Origin: UM-FILTER-40-17 sp032251335
GTDB taxonomy: Bacteria; Bacteroidota; Bacteroidia; Flavobacteriales; Flavobacteriaceae
Direction: 5' to 3'
Assembly (NCBI GenBank): GCA_032251335.1
Contig: JAVVDW010000001.1
Coordinates: forward strand, 241,585-305,584
Length of the DNA stretch: 64,000 nt
A model generated the notes under the pieces. It did not search any database. It had not been told where the DNA came from and saw nothing but the letters and a program-made list of their open reading frames with translations. The position numbers and the translations under genes were made by a program. This document shows positions 1 to 8,607 of this stretch, piece by piece. The first letter of the stretch is position 1, and every line of letters begins with the position of its first letter.

Positions 1-202
1 ATTTGTTTATGCGATTGGTGCCAACCCCCATAATGCCACGCATACCGCCGGTGCCAAATTCTAAATTTTGATAGAAAGCCTCGGCAAGTGCTTTGTTGTC
101 GTTGATAATGAGTTTTTGAACTTCGCTTTGAGTATCTGTATCAAAAGGTTCGCTAAGCCACTTTTGTGCGCGATCTATGATGTCTGCATTCAAAATTGCC
201 AT
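1..202 (-). CDS. Phospho-sugar mutase (phosphoglucomutase/phosphomannomutase family), N-terminal part only
   Basis: The first 67 codons are visible; the gene runs off the left edge. The translation begins MAILNADIIDRAQKW and contains LEFGTGGMRGIMGVGTNR, the N-terminal signature of the alpha-D-phosphohexomutase family as found in Bacteroidota. Family members interconvert hexose 1- and 6-phosphates in the cytoplasm through a phosphoserine that lies further downstream and is not visible here. The ATG at 200-202 is preceded by a TACATTTG -7 box, which supports this start. Which sugar is the real substrate cannot be told from the fragment. Confidence 0.85.
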   Translation of the reverse strand, partial: MAILNADIIDRAQKWLSEPFDTDTQSEVQKLIINDNKALAEAFYQNLEFGTGGMRGIMGVGTNRINK

Positions 203-220
203 GAATTTTATTTAGTTTAG

Positions 221-228
221 CAAATGTA
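221..228 (-). promoter_or_regulatory. -7 promoter box of the phosphohexomutase gene
   Basis: TACATTTG on the minus strand matches the Bacteroidota -7 consensus TAnnTTTG, 19 bases before the ATG. I see no good -33 TTTG at the usual distance, so this is a half match. Confidence 0.4.
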
Positions 229-417
229 AGGAATTTAGAAATTTTGTTAATTACAATTGTTGCGCAAAAGAAAAGCAGCGTGATATAAAGTCGCGCAGTT
301 GAGGTTATTTCTAAATGACTTTAAAGGCAAAGAAACCCCCGACTTTACACGAGAAGGTGTTACTTTTATTTTTAAATTATATACAGTCAACAAATTAGAT
401 CATTTTTTAAATCGTAA

Positions 418-450
418 AAACCTGAAAGGTTTTGAAAACCTTTCAGGTTT
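418..450 (-). terminator. Perfect 33-base palindrome, terminator of the fad operon
   Basis: Two perfect 16-base arms (AAACCTGAAAGGTTTT and its complement) flank a single central G. It lies about 30 bases past the stop of the acyl-CoA dehydrogenase gene. Read on the minus strand the hairpin is followed by TTTTTACG, so it can act as an intrinsic terminator. Such long perfect palindromes can also be dispersed repeats. Confidence 0.7.
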
Positions 451-480
451 ATTATACATCCCAACTGAAACGTCAAAGAC

Positions 481-2283
481 CTAAAAACAATAACTGTTTT
501 CCGAGATTAGCTTATCGGCTATGGCCGTACGCAAGTCGGATACATTGGGTTGGTTTGTATATTTGGTAAAGCGTTTTAGCCCCATCAGCATTACTTTTTG
601 CTCATCACCGCTTGTAAATGACACTATGGCTTCTTTTCCTTTGCTTTCCACCAAATCTACAGCGTGGTACAAATACAATTTTGCCATATTGATAAAGTCA
701 GTCGCTTTGGCTTCTCCTTCTTTTTTGGCCAATTTTTCTGCGCGTAAAATAGCAGATTCTGCCATGTAAATTTCAATTAAAACATCGGAGCAATTCAACA
801 GTATTTGTTGGTGCGACTCAAATTCGGCGCCAAACTTCTGCACCGCACTTCCGGCTATCATCAACAATGCTTTTTTGAGTTTGACCAACATGTCTTTTTC
901 TTCGGCCAATGGTTGGCTGTAATCGGGTGTTTCGAATGACGGCACGCCGGTCAGTTCTTTACCGACTGCCGTGGCGGGTCCGAGTAAATCTACATGGCCA
1001 CGCATGCCTTTTTTGATGAGCATGCCTACGGACAACATTCTGTTGATTTCATTTGTGCCCTCATAGATGCGGGAAATACGAGCATCACGCCATGCAGCTT
1101 CCATAGGCGTATCTTCTGAAAAGCCCATACCGCCGAAAATTTGAATGCCTTCATCTGCACAATTCTGAATGTCTTCTGAAACGGCCACCTTTAGTATAGA
1201 ACATTCAATAGCGTATTCTTCCACGCCTTTGAGTTCGGCTTCTTGATGCGAATTTCCTTCCGAAATTCGAATGGCTATCCGGTCTTCTATGTTTTTGGCG
1301 GCTCGATAAGAGGCAGATTCGCCTACAAAACAATTGGTAGCCATTTCGGCTAATTTGTATTTGATGGCACCAAATTGTGCAATGGGTGTTTTAAATTGAA
1401 CGCGTTCATTGGCATAAGCAACTGCGTTGGTAATCACACGTCTTTGCGCATCCAAGCAGGCCGCAGCCAATTTGATTCGGCCCACATTGAGTGCGTTCAT
1501 GGCGATTTTAAAACCATTTCCACGTTCCGAAAGCATATTTTCAACAGGCACCAAGGTGTCGTTAAAAAAGACCTGACGCGTGGAAGATGCACGGATTCCA
1601 AGCTTGTGCTCCTCTTCGTTCATGGTGATGCCGTTTTCCGGATCGTTTTCTACGATAAAACCGGTGATATTTTTATCGTCTTCAATACGGGCAAACACTA
1701 TAAACAGCTTACAAAAACCTGCATTGGAAATCCACATTTTTTGACCGCTTATTTTGTAGTGTTTACCATCTTCGGTCAACACCGCTTTGGTCTTGCCACT
1801 ATTGGCATCAGAACCTGCGCCGGGCTCGGTGAGGCAGTAGGCACCAAACCACTCGCCTGTGGCCAATTTGGGTACGTATTTTTGTTTTTGCGCTTCGTTG
1901 CCATAAAGCAAAATAGGCAGTGTTCCTATGCCTGTATGTGCGCCAAAAGCCGTTGAAAAAGAGCCGGTGGCTCCAGAGATATAATCGCAAACCAGCATGG
2001 TTGAAACAAATCCCATGCCGAGTCCGCCATAAGCTTCGGGAACTGTAACCCCCAAAAAGCCGAGCTCGCCGGCTTTGCGCATGGAAGATTCTGTAAAAGC
2101 GTAGTCTTTTTTCTCGAAGCGATCCTTGTTTGGCCAGATTTCTCTGTCGATAAACTCTTTTACGGCTTCTTTCATCATGACTTGCTCCTCAGAAAAATCT
2201 TCGGGTGTGAAAATTTCCTCGCATGGTGTTTCTTTGACCAAAAATTGGCCTCCACGTGTCATGTTTTTGTCTTTAGTTTCCAT
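481..2283 (-). CDS. Acyl-CoA dehydrogenase (long/very-long-chain type)
   Basis: FAD enzyme that introduces the trans-2 double bond into acyl-CoA, the first step of each beta-oxidation cycle, passing electrons to electron-transfer flavoprotein. At 600 residues it is longer than the usual ~380-residue enzymes and has an extra C-terminal helical domain of about 180 residues, as in the VLCAD/ACAD9 group. Visible motifs: CLTEPGAGSDA (FAD/substrate loop, about residue 150), QIFGGMGFSEDTPME and IYEGTNEINR near residue 408, where the Glu is the expected catalytic base. Last gene of the minus-strand fad operon, 33 bases after the thiolase gene and followed by a terminator hairpin. Chain-length preference is inferred from domain layout only. 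Confidence 0.9.
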   Translation of the reverse strand: METKDKNMTRGGQFLVKETPCEEIFTPEDFSEEQVMMKEAVKEFIDREIWPNKDRFEKKDYAFTESSMRKAGELGFLGVTVPEAYGGLGMGFVSTMLVCDYISGATGSFSTAFGAHTGIGTLPILLYGNEAQKQKYVPKLATGEWFGAYCLTEPGAGSDANSGKTKAVLTEDGKHYKISGQKMWISNAGFCKLFIVFARIEDDKNITGFIVENDPENGITMNEEEHKLGIRASSTRQVFFNDTLVPVENMLSERGNGFKIAMNALNVGRIKLAAACLDAQRRVITNAVAYANERVQFKTPIAQFGAIKYKLAEMATNCFVGESASYRAAKNIEDRIAIRISEGNSHQEAELKGVEEYAIECSILKVAVSEDIQNCADEGIQIFGGMGFSEDTPMEAAWRDARISRIYEGTNEINRMLSVGMLIKKGMRGHVDLLGPATAVGKELTGVPSFETPDYSQPLAEEKDMLVKLKKALLMIAGSAVQKFGAEFESHQQILLNCSDVLIEIYMAESAILRAEKLAKKEGEAKATDFINMAKLYLYHAVDLVESKGKEAIVSFTSGDEQKVMLMGLKRFTKYTNQPNVSDLRTAIADKLISENSYCF

Positions 2284-2316
2284 TTTATACTTTGATTTGA
2301 TTTTTAATTCTTGTGT

Positions 2317-3498
2317 TTACATCATTTCGTAAATACCGGCTGCACCTTGTCCTGTGCCTACACACATAGTCACCATACCGTATTTCTTTTGTTGTCTTTT
2401 CAATTCGTCAAAAATTTGAACAGAGAGTTTGGCACCTGTACAGCCCAGCGGATGTCCTAGAGCAATGGCACCTCCATTGACATTTACTATGCTTTGGTCT
2501 ATGTCTAACTCACGCATAACGGCCAGCGACTGCGATGCGAAAGCTTCGTTGAGTTCGATAAGTTCGATGTCTTTGAGTTTCATGCCGGCCAATTTTAAAG
2601 CTTTGGGGATGGCTTTTACAGGTCCCATTCCCATGATGCGGGGTTCAACACCCGCAGCCGCGTAGTTAACCAATCTGGCAATGGGTTTTAGGTTGAGTTC
2701 TTTTACCATATCTTCAGACATCACCATCACAAAAGCAGCGCCATCACTCATTTGAGAGGAGTTTCCTGCCGTGACGCTTCCACCGGCGGCAAAAACCGGT
2801 TTGAGTCCGGCTAAGGCTTCTAAACTTGTACCGGCTCTGGGACCTTCGTCTTTGGAAACTGTATAGGTTTTTGAAGCTTTCTTGCCATTTTCATCTACAT
2901 AGATTTGTTCTATTTCGATGGGTACAATTTGATTGTCAAATTTGCCTTCGGCTTGCGCCTTGAGTGCTTTCATATGAGAGTGATAGGCAAAAGTGTCTTG
3001 GTCTTCTCTAGACACTTTAAATTCGTTGGCCACTGCTTCTGCGGTGTTTCCCATGCCCCAATAATAGTCTTCATGTCCTGATTTAACTAAGTCGTAATTG
3101 AGTTCGGTTTTGAAACCCGTCATAGGTACTGCGCTCATGCTCTCTGCACCACCGGCTATGATACATGTGGCCATACCCGATTGAATTTTGGCTGTAGCCA
3201 TAGCAATGGTTTCCAAGCCGGACGAACAAAACCTATTTACGGTCACGCCGGGAACGTCAATGGTTTTGAGTCCCATCAACGAAATCAATCGCGCCATATT
3301 GAGCCCTTGTGCACCTTCGGGCATGGCGTTTCCGACTATCACATCGTCGATACGGGATTTGTCTAGTTCCGGAAGCGATTCCATCATGAATTGAATGGTT
3401 TCTGCGGCCAATTCATCTGTTCTTTTGAATCGAAAAACCCCTTTGGGTGCTTTTCCGACTGCGGTTCTGTATGCTTTTACTATATAGGCTGTTTTCAT
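2317..3498 (-). CDS. fadA: Acetyl-CoA C-acyltransferase (3-ketoacyl-CoA thiolase)
   Basis: Thiolytic cleavage of 3-ketoacyl-CoA to acetyl-CoA and a shortened acyl-CoA, the last step of beta-oxidation. The 393 residues match the thiolase family length. The three active-site elements are all present: the nucleophilic Cys91 in NRFCSSG, His349 in ALGHPLGCTGAK, and Cys379 in CVGTGQGAAG near the C terminus. It sits between the fused dehydrogenase/hydratase and acyl-CoA dehydrogenase genes, so degradation is more likely than a biosynthetic acetoacetyl-CoA thiolase role. Symbol by analogy with the E. coli degradative thiolase. Confidence 0.92.
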   Translation of the reverse strand: MKTAYIVKAYRTAVGKAPKGVFRFKRTDELAAETIQFMMESLPELDKSRIDDVIVGNAMPEGAQGLNMARLISLMGLKTIDVPGVTVNRFCSSGLETIAMATAKIQSGMATCIIAGGAESMSAVPMTGFKTELNYDLVKSGHEDYYWGMGNTAEAVANEFKVSREDQDTFAYHSHMKALKAQAEGKFDNQIVPIEIEQIYVDENGKKASKTYTVSKDEGPRAGTSLEALAGLKPVFAAGGSVTAGNSSQMSDGAAFVMVMSEDMVKELNLKPIARLVNYAAAGVEPRIMGMGPVKAIPKALKLAGMKLKDIELIELNEAFASQSLAVMRELDIDQSIVNVNGGAIALGHPLGCTGAKLSVQIFDELKRQQKKYGMVTMCVGTGQGAAGIYEMM

Positions 3499-3567
3499 AT
3501 TTTAGATTTTAGATTTTGAAATTGTTACATCACTCCTTACACCCAAAATTGTCTTATTACTTTTTAA

Positions 3568-5958
3568 TTAATTCCTCAACGGTTTTCCTGTTTGCAGCAT
3601 GTGCTGAATCCGTTCTAGGGTTTTGCGTTCGCCACAAAGCGACAAAAAGGCTTCGCGCTCTATATCTAACAAGTATTGCTCGCTCACCAAAGTTGGTTCA
3701 GACAAGTCGCCGCCGGCCATCACATAAGCAAGCTTATTGGCAATTTTATGATCGTGTTCAGAGATGTAGCGTCCTGCTTCCATACTGTCCGTGCCGACCA
3801 AAAACATACCCAAAGCCTGTTTGCCCAACACCTTGATGTCTTTCCTGTGGATGGGTTTTGTATATCCGGCTTCGGCCATGAGCAGGGCGTGTTTTTTAGC
3901 TTCTGCCAATTGCCGGTCTCTATTGACCACGACCACATCTTTACCCGGTTGAAAAATTCCCAAATCGTAGGCTTCATAAGCTGAGGTGGAAACCTTTGCC
4001 ATGGCAATCGTGAGGAAATATTCCTGAAGTCTGTTGAGTTCTACATCATTTTTTTGGAAGGTGTCTGCGGCACGTAAAGTCATTTCTTTAGAACCTGCAC
4101 CTCCGGGAATGAGGCCAACGCCAAATTCTACCAAGCCGATATACGTTTCGGCTGCTGCAACAATTTTATCGGCGTGCAACGTGAGTTCGCAGCCCCCGCC
4201 AAAGGTCATTCCGTGTGGCGCTACCACCACAGGGATAGCCGAGTAACGCACACGCATCACAGTGTCTTGAAAAGCTTTAATAGACATGTTGAGTTCGTCA
4301 AAATCTTGTTCGGCGGCCATCATAAAAACCATCATTAGGTTGGCACCGACCGAGAAATTGGTTCCTTGGTTGCCTATTACCAAACCGGCGTATTCTGTTT
4401 CTGCCAAATCAATGGCCTTGTTGATACCCTGAATCACGCCACTTCCTAAGGTGTTCATCTTGGATCTAAATTCTACATTGAGTATGCCATCTCCCAAGTG
4501 TTGAATAACAGAATCGTCATTGCTCCATATTTTTTTGCTTTCGCGAATATTGTCGAGTATGATAAAGGCATCCTGACCCGGTATTTTGGTTTGAGATTTG
4601 GTGGGAATATTGTAAAAATAAGTAGCACCGTCTTTTACGGAATAGAAGTGCTTGCTACCCGATTGTAACATGTCTTTTACCCAGCAAGCTACTGTCAGCC
4701 CTTCGGCTTCAATGAGTGCCAAGCCCTTTTCGATGCCAACCGCATCCCAAATTTGGAACGGACCGTGTTCCCAACCAAATCCGGCTTTCATCGCGTCATC
4801 TATCTTGTAGAGTTCGTCCGAAATTTCTGGTATTCTGTTTGAAACATAGGCAAACAAACCGGCCAAATTACGACGGTAGAATTCGCCTGCTTTGTCTTTT
4901 CCGGAGATGAGCACCGGAAATCGGTCTAAGACACGGTCTATGGTTTTGGTTTGTTCAAGTGTAGCAAACGATACTTTTTGAGTGGGTGCGTATTCGTAAG
5001 TATTGAGGTTGAGTGCTTTGATTTCTTTGCCCTCTTTTTTGTAAAAACCCTGACCGGTTTTGCTGCCAAGCCAATTGTTTTCCATCATTTTTTGGATGAA
5101 ATCGGGCAGTTGGAAAAGCTCATGGGCTTCGTCATTGGGGCAGTTTTCGTATAGGCCGTTGGCCACGTGTACCAAGGTATCGAGACCCACCACATCTACG
5201 GTTCGGAAAGTGGCCGATTTGGGTCTCCCTATAACAGGTCCTGTGAGTTTGTCTACCTCTTCTACGGTCAATGCCATGTCTTTTACGAGGTGAAAAAGGC
5301 TTTGGATGCCGTAAATTCCCACGCGATTGCCTATAAAAGCCGGCGTATCTTTTGCCACCACTGCCGTTTTGCCTAAAAATTTCTCGCCGTATTCGTTGAG
5401 AAAATCTAACACTTTTGGGTCGGTTTGCGGACCGGGAATCACCTCAAAGAGTTTGAGGTAACGGGCGGGATTGAAGAAGTGTGTGCCACAAAAATGCTTT
5501 TGAAAATCCTCACTCCTACCCTTGCTCATAAACTGAATGGGGATTCCTGAAGTATTGGAAGTGATCAGCGATCCGGGTTTGCGGTATTTTTCGATTTGTT
5601 CGAACACTTTTTGTTTGATATCCAAGCGTTCTACAACCACTTCGATAATCCAATCGACCTCGCTTATTTTACTCAAATCATCTTCCAAATTGCCTACAGT
5701 AATGCGTGTGGCAAATTTTTGGTGATAGATGGGTGATGGTTTGGATTTAAGCGCGGAAGCCAAATTTTCGGTTGCTATGCTGTTTCTGAATGTTTTGGAC
5801 TCCTTGGTAAGGCCTTTTTTCTCATCTGCGGGTGTCAATTCACGCGGCACGATGTCGAGCAGTAAAACTTCGACACCTATGTTAGCAAAATGACAGGCAA
5901 TGCCACTTCCCATAATTCCGGAACCGATGACGGCTACTTTATTGATATTTCTTTTCAT
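3568..5958 (-). CDS. Fused 3-hydroxyacyl-CoA dehydrogenase / enoyl-CoA hydratase
   Basis: Two beta-oxidation activities in one 796-residue chain. The N terminus is a Rossmann NAD-binding domain (VAVIGSGIMGSG, Gly12, Gly14, Gly17) followed by the hydroxyacyl-CoA dehydrogenase domains. The last ~300 residues carry a crotonase fold with an oxyanion-hole region, PHGMTFGGGCELTLHAD, and a second loop GLVEFGVGLIPGGAGSKE with a Glu in the place of a catalytic acid. The domain order (dehydrogenase first, hydratase last) is opposite to E. coli FadB and like B. subtilis FadN. It lies 25 bases after the marR gene and 69 before thiolase, so the complex is probably co-expressed. Confidence 0.92.
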   Translation of the reverse strand: MKRNINKVAVIGSGIMGSGIACHFANIGVEVLLLDIVPRELTPADEKKGLTKESKTFRNSIATENLASALKSKPSPIYHQKFATRITVGNLEDDLSKISEVDWIIEVVVERLDIKQKVFEQIEKYRKPGSLITSNTSGIPIQFMSKGRSEDFQKHFCGTHFFNPARYLKLFEVIPGPQTDPKVLDFLNEYGEKFLGKTAVVAKDTPAFIGNRVGIYGIQSLFHLVKDMALTVEEVDKLTGPVIGRPKSATFRTVDVVGLDTLVHVANGLYENCPNDEAHELFQLPDFIQKMMENNWLGSKTGQGFYKKEGKEIKALNLNTYEYAPTQKVSFATLEQTKTIDRVLDRFPVLISGKDKAGEFYRRNLAGLFAYVSNRIPEISDELYKIDDAMKAGFGWEHGPFQIWDAVGIEKGLALIEAEGLTVACWVKDMLQSGSKHFYSVKDGATYFYNIPTKSQTKIPGQDAFIILDNIRESKKIWSNDDSVIQHLGDGILNVEFRSKMNTLGSGVIQGINKAIDLAETEYAGLVIGNQGTNFSVGANLMMVFMMAAEQDFDELNMSIKAFQDTVMRVRYSAIPVVVAPHGMTFGGGCELTLHADKIVAAAETYIGLVEFGVGLIPGGAGSKEMTLRAADTFQKNDVELNRLQEYFLTIAMAKVSTSAYEAYDLGIFQPGKDVVVVNRDRQLAEAKKHALLMAEAGYTKPIHRKDIKVLGKQALGMFLVGTDSMEAGRYISEHDHKIANKLAYVMAGGDLSEPTLVSEQYLLDIEREAFLSLCGERKTLERIQHMLQTGKPLRN

Positions 5959-5983
5959 CTGTTTGTGTTTATTGTTTTTATGG

Positions 5984-6454
5984 TTATGTCGTTTTTTCCA
6001 AATCGTATGATTTTAGTTCGGTTAAATACACTTTTTTATTTTGTACAAGTTGGATAATGGTTTCAATGACTTCGTAGAAGTGGTTAAGTTTTCGCTCCGT
6101 AAGGGTGTTTTTGACCACGTCGTTGAAATGCAATACTACTTCTTTGGATGCTTCCCGCTTTTTGACGCCTAAAGGTGTTAAACCTATCAACACGCTTCTG
6201 CCATCGTCGGGGTTTCGCGATCGAACAATCAGACCTTTTTCTTCCATTATTTTAAGCGTACGGGAGAGACTGGTGGCTTCTAAACCCATTTTGGGTCCCA
6301 AGGCCGTAGAGGGTGTTCCTTTGATGGGATCGATACTGAGCAATGCAAAACCCATGGCCATAGTCATATCTACTTTGCTGGCTTCTTCGTTGTAGAATTT
6401 GACGATGGCTTGCCAAGCTACGCGCAACGCATAATCAATTGTTTTGTCTTTCAT
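5984..6454 (-). CDS. MarR-family transcriptional regulator of the fad operon
   Basis: 156-residue winged-helix protein. The start is placed at ATG 6452-6454; a longer reading from TTG 6475 would run over the promoter. A central winged helix-turn-helix is visible (TALGPKMGLEATSLSRTLK followed by the wing with RNPDDGRSVLIGLT), typical of MarR dimers that release DNA on binding small ligands. It is the first gene of a tight operon for fatty-acid degradation, and a 17-base palindrome overlaps its own predicted promoter, so autoregulated repression relieved by acyl-CoA or fatty acid is the likely mode. The ligand is inference. Confidence 0.88.
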   Translation of the reverse strand: MKDKTIDYALRVAWQAIVKFYNEEASKVDMTMAMGFALLSIDPIKGTPSTALGPKMGLEATSLSRTLKIMEEKGLIVRSRNPDDGRSVLIGLTPLGVKKREASKEVVLHFNDVVKNTLTERKLNHFYEVIETIIQLVQNKKVYLTELKSYDLEKTT

Positions 6455-6472
6455 CTCTTGTGTAAAAGGAAT

Positions 6473-6503
6473 CAAATATAGTAAAATTTACTATGCACGC
6501 ATA
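6473..6503 (-). promoter_or_regulatory. Promoter with overlapping palindromic operator ahead of marR-fad operon
   Basis: On the minus strand a TATATTTG -7 box occupies 6473-6480, about 20 bases before the marR ATG. Overlapping it, 6478-6494 reads ATAGTAAA, A, TTTACTAT: a perfect 8-base inverted repeat around one base. A second, shorter palindrome, TATGC-AC-GCATA, follows at 6492-6503. The symmetry and overlap with the promoter are what a MarR dimer site would show. The -33 element is weak (TATG at 19 bases). Confidence 0.6.
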
Positions 6504-6546
6504 ATAAATTGTTATTTTTTTAATGTAAATTTAATCCTTGAGTGAA

Positions 6547-8322
6547 CTATGATCTATAAATCCTGTCGTAGAGGTGTTGATACTTTTCTTTGACGTTTCT
6601 GCGCTTCAACTTGAGTGTAGGTGTTAGATGGCCGTCTTCTATCGTCCAAACATCGGGGGTGAGTTCAAATTTTTTGATTTGTTCCCAATGTCCAAAATGT
6701 TCGTTGATGCGATCGACTTCAATTTGTAATAAGGTTAAGACTTTTTCGTTGCTAATGAGCAAACTATCTATTTCCGGCAATGGGATGTTTTGCTGATTAG
6801 CCCAATTTCGGATTTGTTCAAAAGCAGGTTGTACTATAGCGGCGGGCATTTTTTCCCCATCACCAATCACCATAATTTGTTCGATATAGGGCGATTGTTT
6901 CATTTGGCTTTCAATAATTTGAGGTGCTATGTATTTGCCCCCCGATGTTTTAAACATCTCTTTTTTGCGATCGGTGATTTTCAAAAAACCTTCTTCGTCT
7001 ATGATCCCGATATCACCGGTGTGAAAATAGCCGTTTTTAATCACCGTAGCTGTGAGTTCGGGATCTTTGTAGTAACCCATCATGACATTGGGGCCTTTGC
7101 ACAGAATTTCGCCGTCTTCCGCAATGGTTACTTCAACATGGTCTATGGGTTTACCAACTGTACCAATCTTAAAACCCTTATTTCTTTGGTCGTTTACGGA
7201 AATTACCGGTGAGGTTTCAGAAAGGCCGTAGCCTTCCATAATTGGTAGTTGGGCAGCTGCAAATACACGCGCCAATCGGGGTTGCAGGGCTGCGCTTCCA
7301 GATACCATCAAATCGAGACGACCACCCAAACCTTCCTTCCATTTAGAAAAGATAAGCTTGCGGGCGATGTTGAGTTTAAGATCGTAAAAAACACCATTTT
7401 CGTGGTTGGGTTTGTATTTTTCTCCCAAAGCCAATGCCCAAAAAAACAATTTTCTTTTGATGCCTTTCAGCTCGCTTCCTTTTGCGTAGATTTTATCATA
7501 CACTTTTTCGGCCAAGCGCGGCACCACCGTCATGACATTGGGTCGCACTTCTTTTATATTGTCACTTATTTTATCTATGGATTCTGCATAGTAGATAGAG
7601 ACGCCGTGGTATTGGTAGAGATACAAAATCATCCTTTCAAATATATGGCAGACGGGCAAAAAACTGAGTGCTACAGAATTTCCGGAATCGAAGGGTACGC
7701 GCGGCGAACTGTCGAGTACGTTCGATACAATATTGTTGTGCGAAAGCATGACGCCCTTGGGTTTTCCGGTGGTTCCGGAGGTGTAGATAATGGTGGCCAA
7801 ATCGCTTGGCAAAACGGCTGCTTTTCGCTGCTCTACTTCTTGCTGAAGTTGCTTGTCTTCGCCCAATTGTAGCACTTTGTCCCAATTTGAGCAATCGTCT
7901 AAAACGTTAAAGCTGTATATTTCTTTGAGAAATTTCAAATTTTTCTGAACGGATTTGACTTTTTCAAAAACCTCTGAACAAGACACAAAACAATATTTCG
8001 CTTCAGAATGGTTTAGAACGTATTCGTATTCTTCTGTTGAAATGGTCGGATAGATAGGAACTGTTTGCGCGCCGGTTTGAAGCACGCCGATGTCAACAAT
8101 ATTCCACTCTGTTCTGTTGGACAGGGAAATTATCGCTATTTTATCGTTGGGCTGCACGCCTAATTTTACCAATCCCCTACTCAATTGGTTGGCTTTATCT
8201 AGGTATGCTGCTGTAGATGTTTTTATCCATTTTCCGTCTGTTTTAGTAACCAATGCATCCTGTAAATGATAGCGTTCTAGCTGGTATTGCGGAAAATCGA
8301 AGAGGCGAGAAATTTGAGTCAT
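6547..8322 (-). CDS. Long-chain acyl-CoA synthetase (AMP-forming)
   Basis: Activates fatty acids to acyl-CoA through an acyl-adenylate. The 591-residue protein has the ANL-superfamily motifs: the P-loop YTSGTTGKPKG at residues 180-190, YGLSETSP in the adenine-binding region, GYFHTGDIG with the ATP-ribose Asp, and DRKKEMFKTSGGKYIAP around the hinge. The sequence is closest in style to the FadD15/FACS-like synthetases of Bacteroidota. It lies upstream of marR in the same direction with a 92-base gap, so it may feed into the fad operon or have its own promoter; it would supply the substrate for the downstream enzymes. Confidence 0.93.
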   Translation of the reverse strand: MTQISRLFDFPQYQLERYHLQDALVTKTDGKWIKTSTAAYLDKANQLSRGLVKLGVQPNDKIAIISLSNRTEWNIVDIGVLQTGAQTVPIYPTISTEEYEYVLNHSEAKYCFVSCSEVFEKVKSVQKNLKFLKEIYSFNVLDDCSNWDKVLQLGEDKQLQQEVEQRKAAVLPSDLATIIYTSGTTGKPKGVMLSHNNIVSNVLDSSPRVPFDSGNSVALSFLPVCHIFERMILYLYQYHGVSIYYAESIDKISDNIKEVRPNVMTVVPRLAEKVYDKIYAKGSELKGIKRKLFFWALALGEKYKPNHENGVFYDLKLNIARKLIFSKWKEGLGGRLDLMVSGSAALQPRLARVFAAAQLPIMEGYGLSETSPVISVNDQRNKGFKIGTVGKPIDHVEVTIAEDGEILCKGPNVMMGYYKDPELTATVIKNGYFHTGDIGIIDEEGFLKITDRKKEMFKTSGGKYIAPQIIESQMKQSPYIEQIMVIGDGEKMPAAIVQPAFEQIRNWANQQNIPLPEIDSLLISNEKVLTLLQIEVDRINEHFGHWEQIKKFELTPDVWTIEDGHLTPTLKLKRRNVKEKYQHLYDRIYRS

Positions 8323-8607
8323 GTAAAGATTTGTTTGTTTTGCACTTGCAAAATAGCATAAAGTTATCGATTTCTTTAAATTTTGACGAAAATTTTATAT
8401 TTTCTCTTCATCTCAATCTTAGACGCAAAAAAAGGTGTTTTTTTTCAATACGATAGAAATTACTCAACATCAGATACTGAAGTGAGCTTGCTGTGCAGAA
8501 TTTGTTTTAAAGCCGGAAGATGACACGGCTTACAAATCTGAGCTGTCTGAGTCCGACAGCCTTCTTATTTTTACAATTGTAGTTTGTGCGGTCGTTAATT
8601 GATAACG
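8323..8607. other. Intergenic region between acyl-CoA synthetase and isochorismate synthase
   Basis: No coding potential seen. It must hold the promoter of the synthetase gene, but only a near match (TATTTTGC on the minus strand) is visible. A weak 6-bp hairpin, GCTGTC...GACAGC, lies at 8542-8560. Confidence 0.4.

Noticed and set aside
299..484. A 61-codon plus-strand reading frame
   Set aside because: It starts in a spacer and runs through the terminator palindrome at 418-450, with no promoter and no recognisable sequence.
1375..1956. A 193-codon plus-strand frame opposite the acyl-CoA dehydrogenase gene
   Set aside because: Lies fully within a well-supported gene and reads as low-quality, Cys/His/Phe-rich antisense protein.
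7249..7872. A 207-codon plus-strand frame opposite the acyl-CoA synthetase
   Set aside because: Antisense shadow covering the strongly conserved ATP-binding motif region of the real gene.
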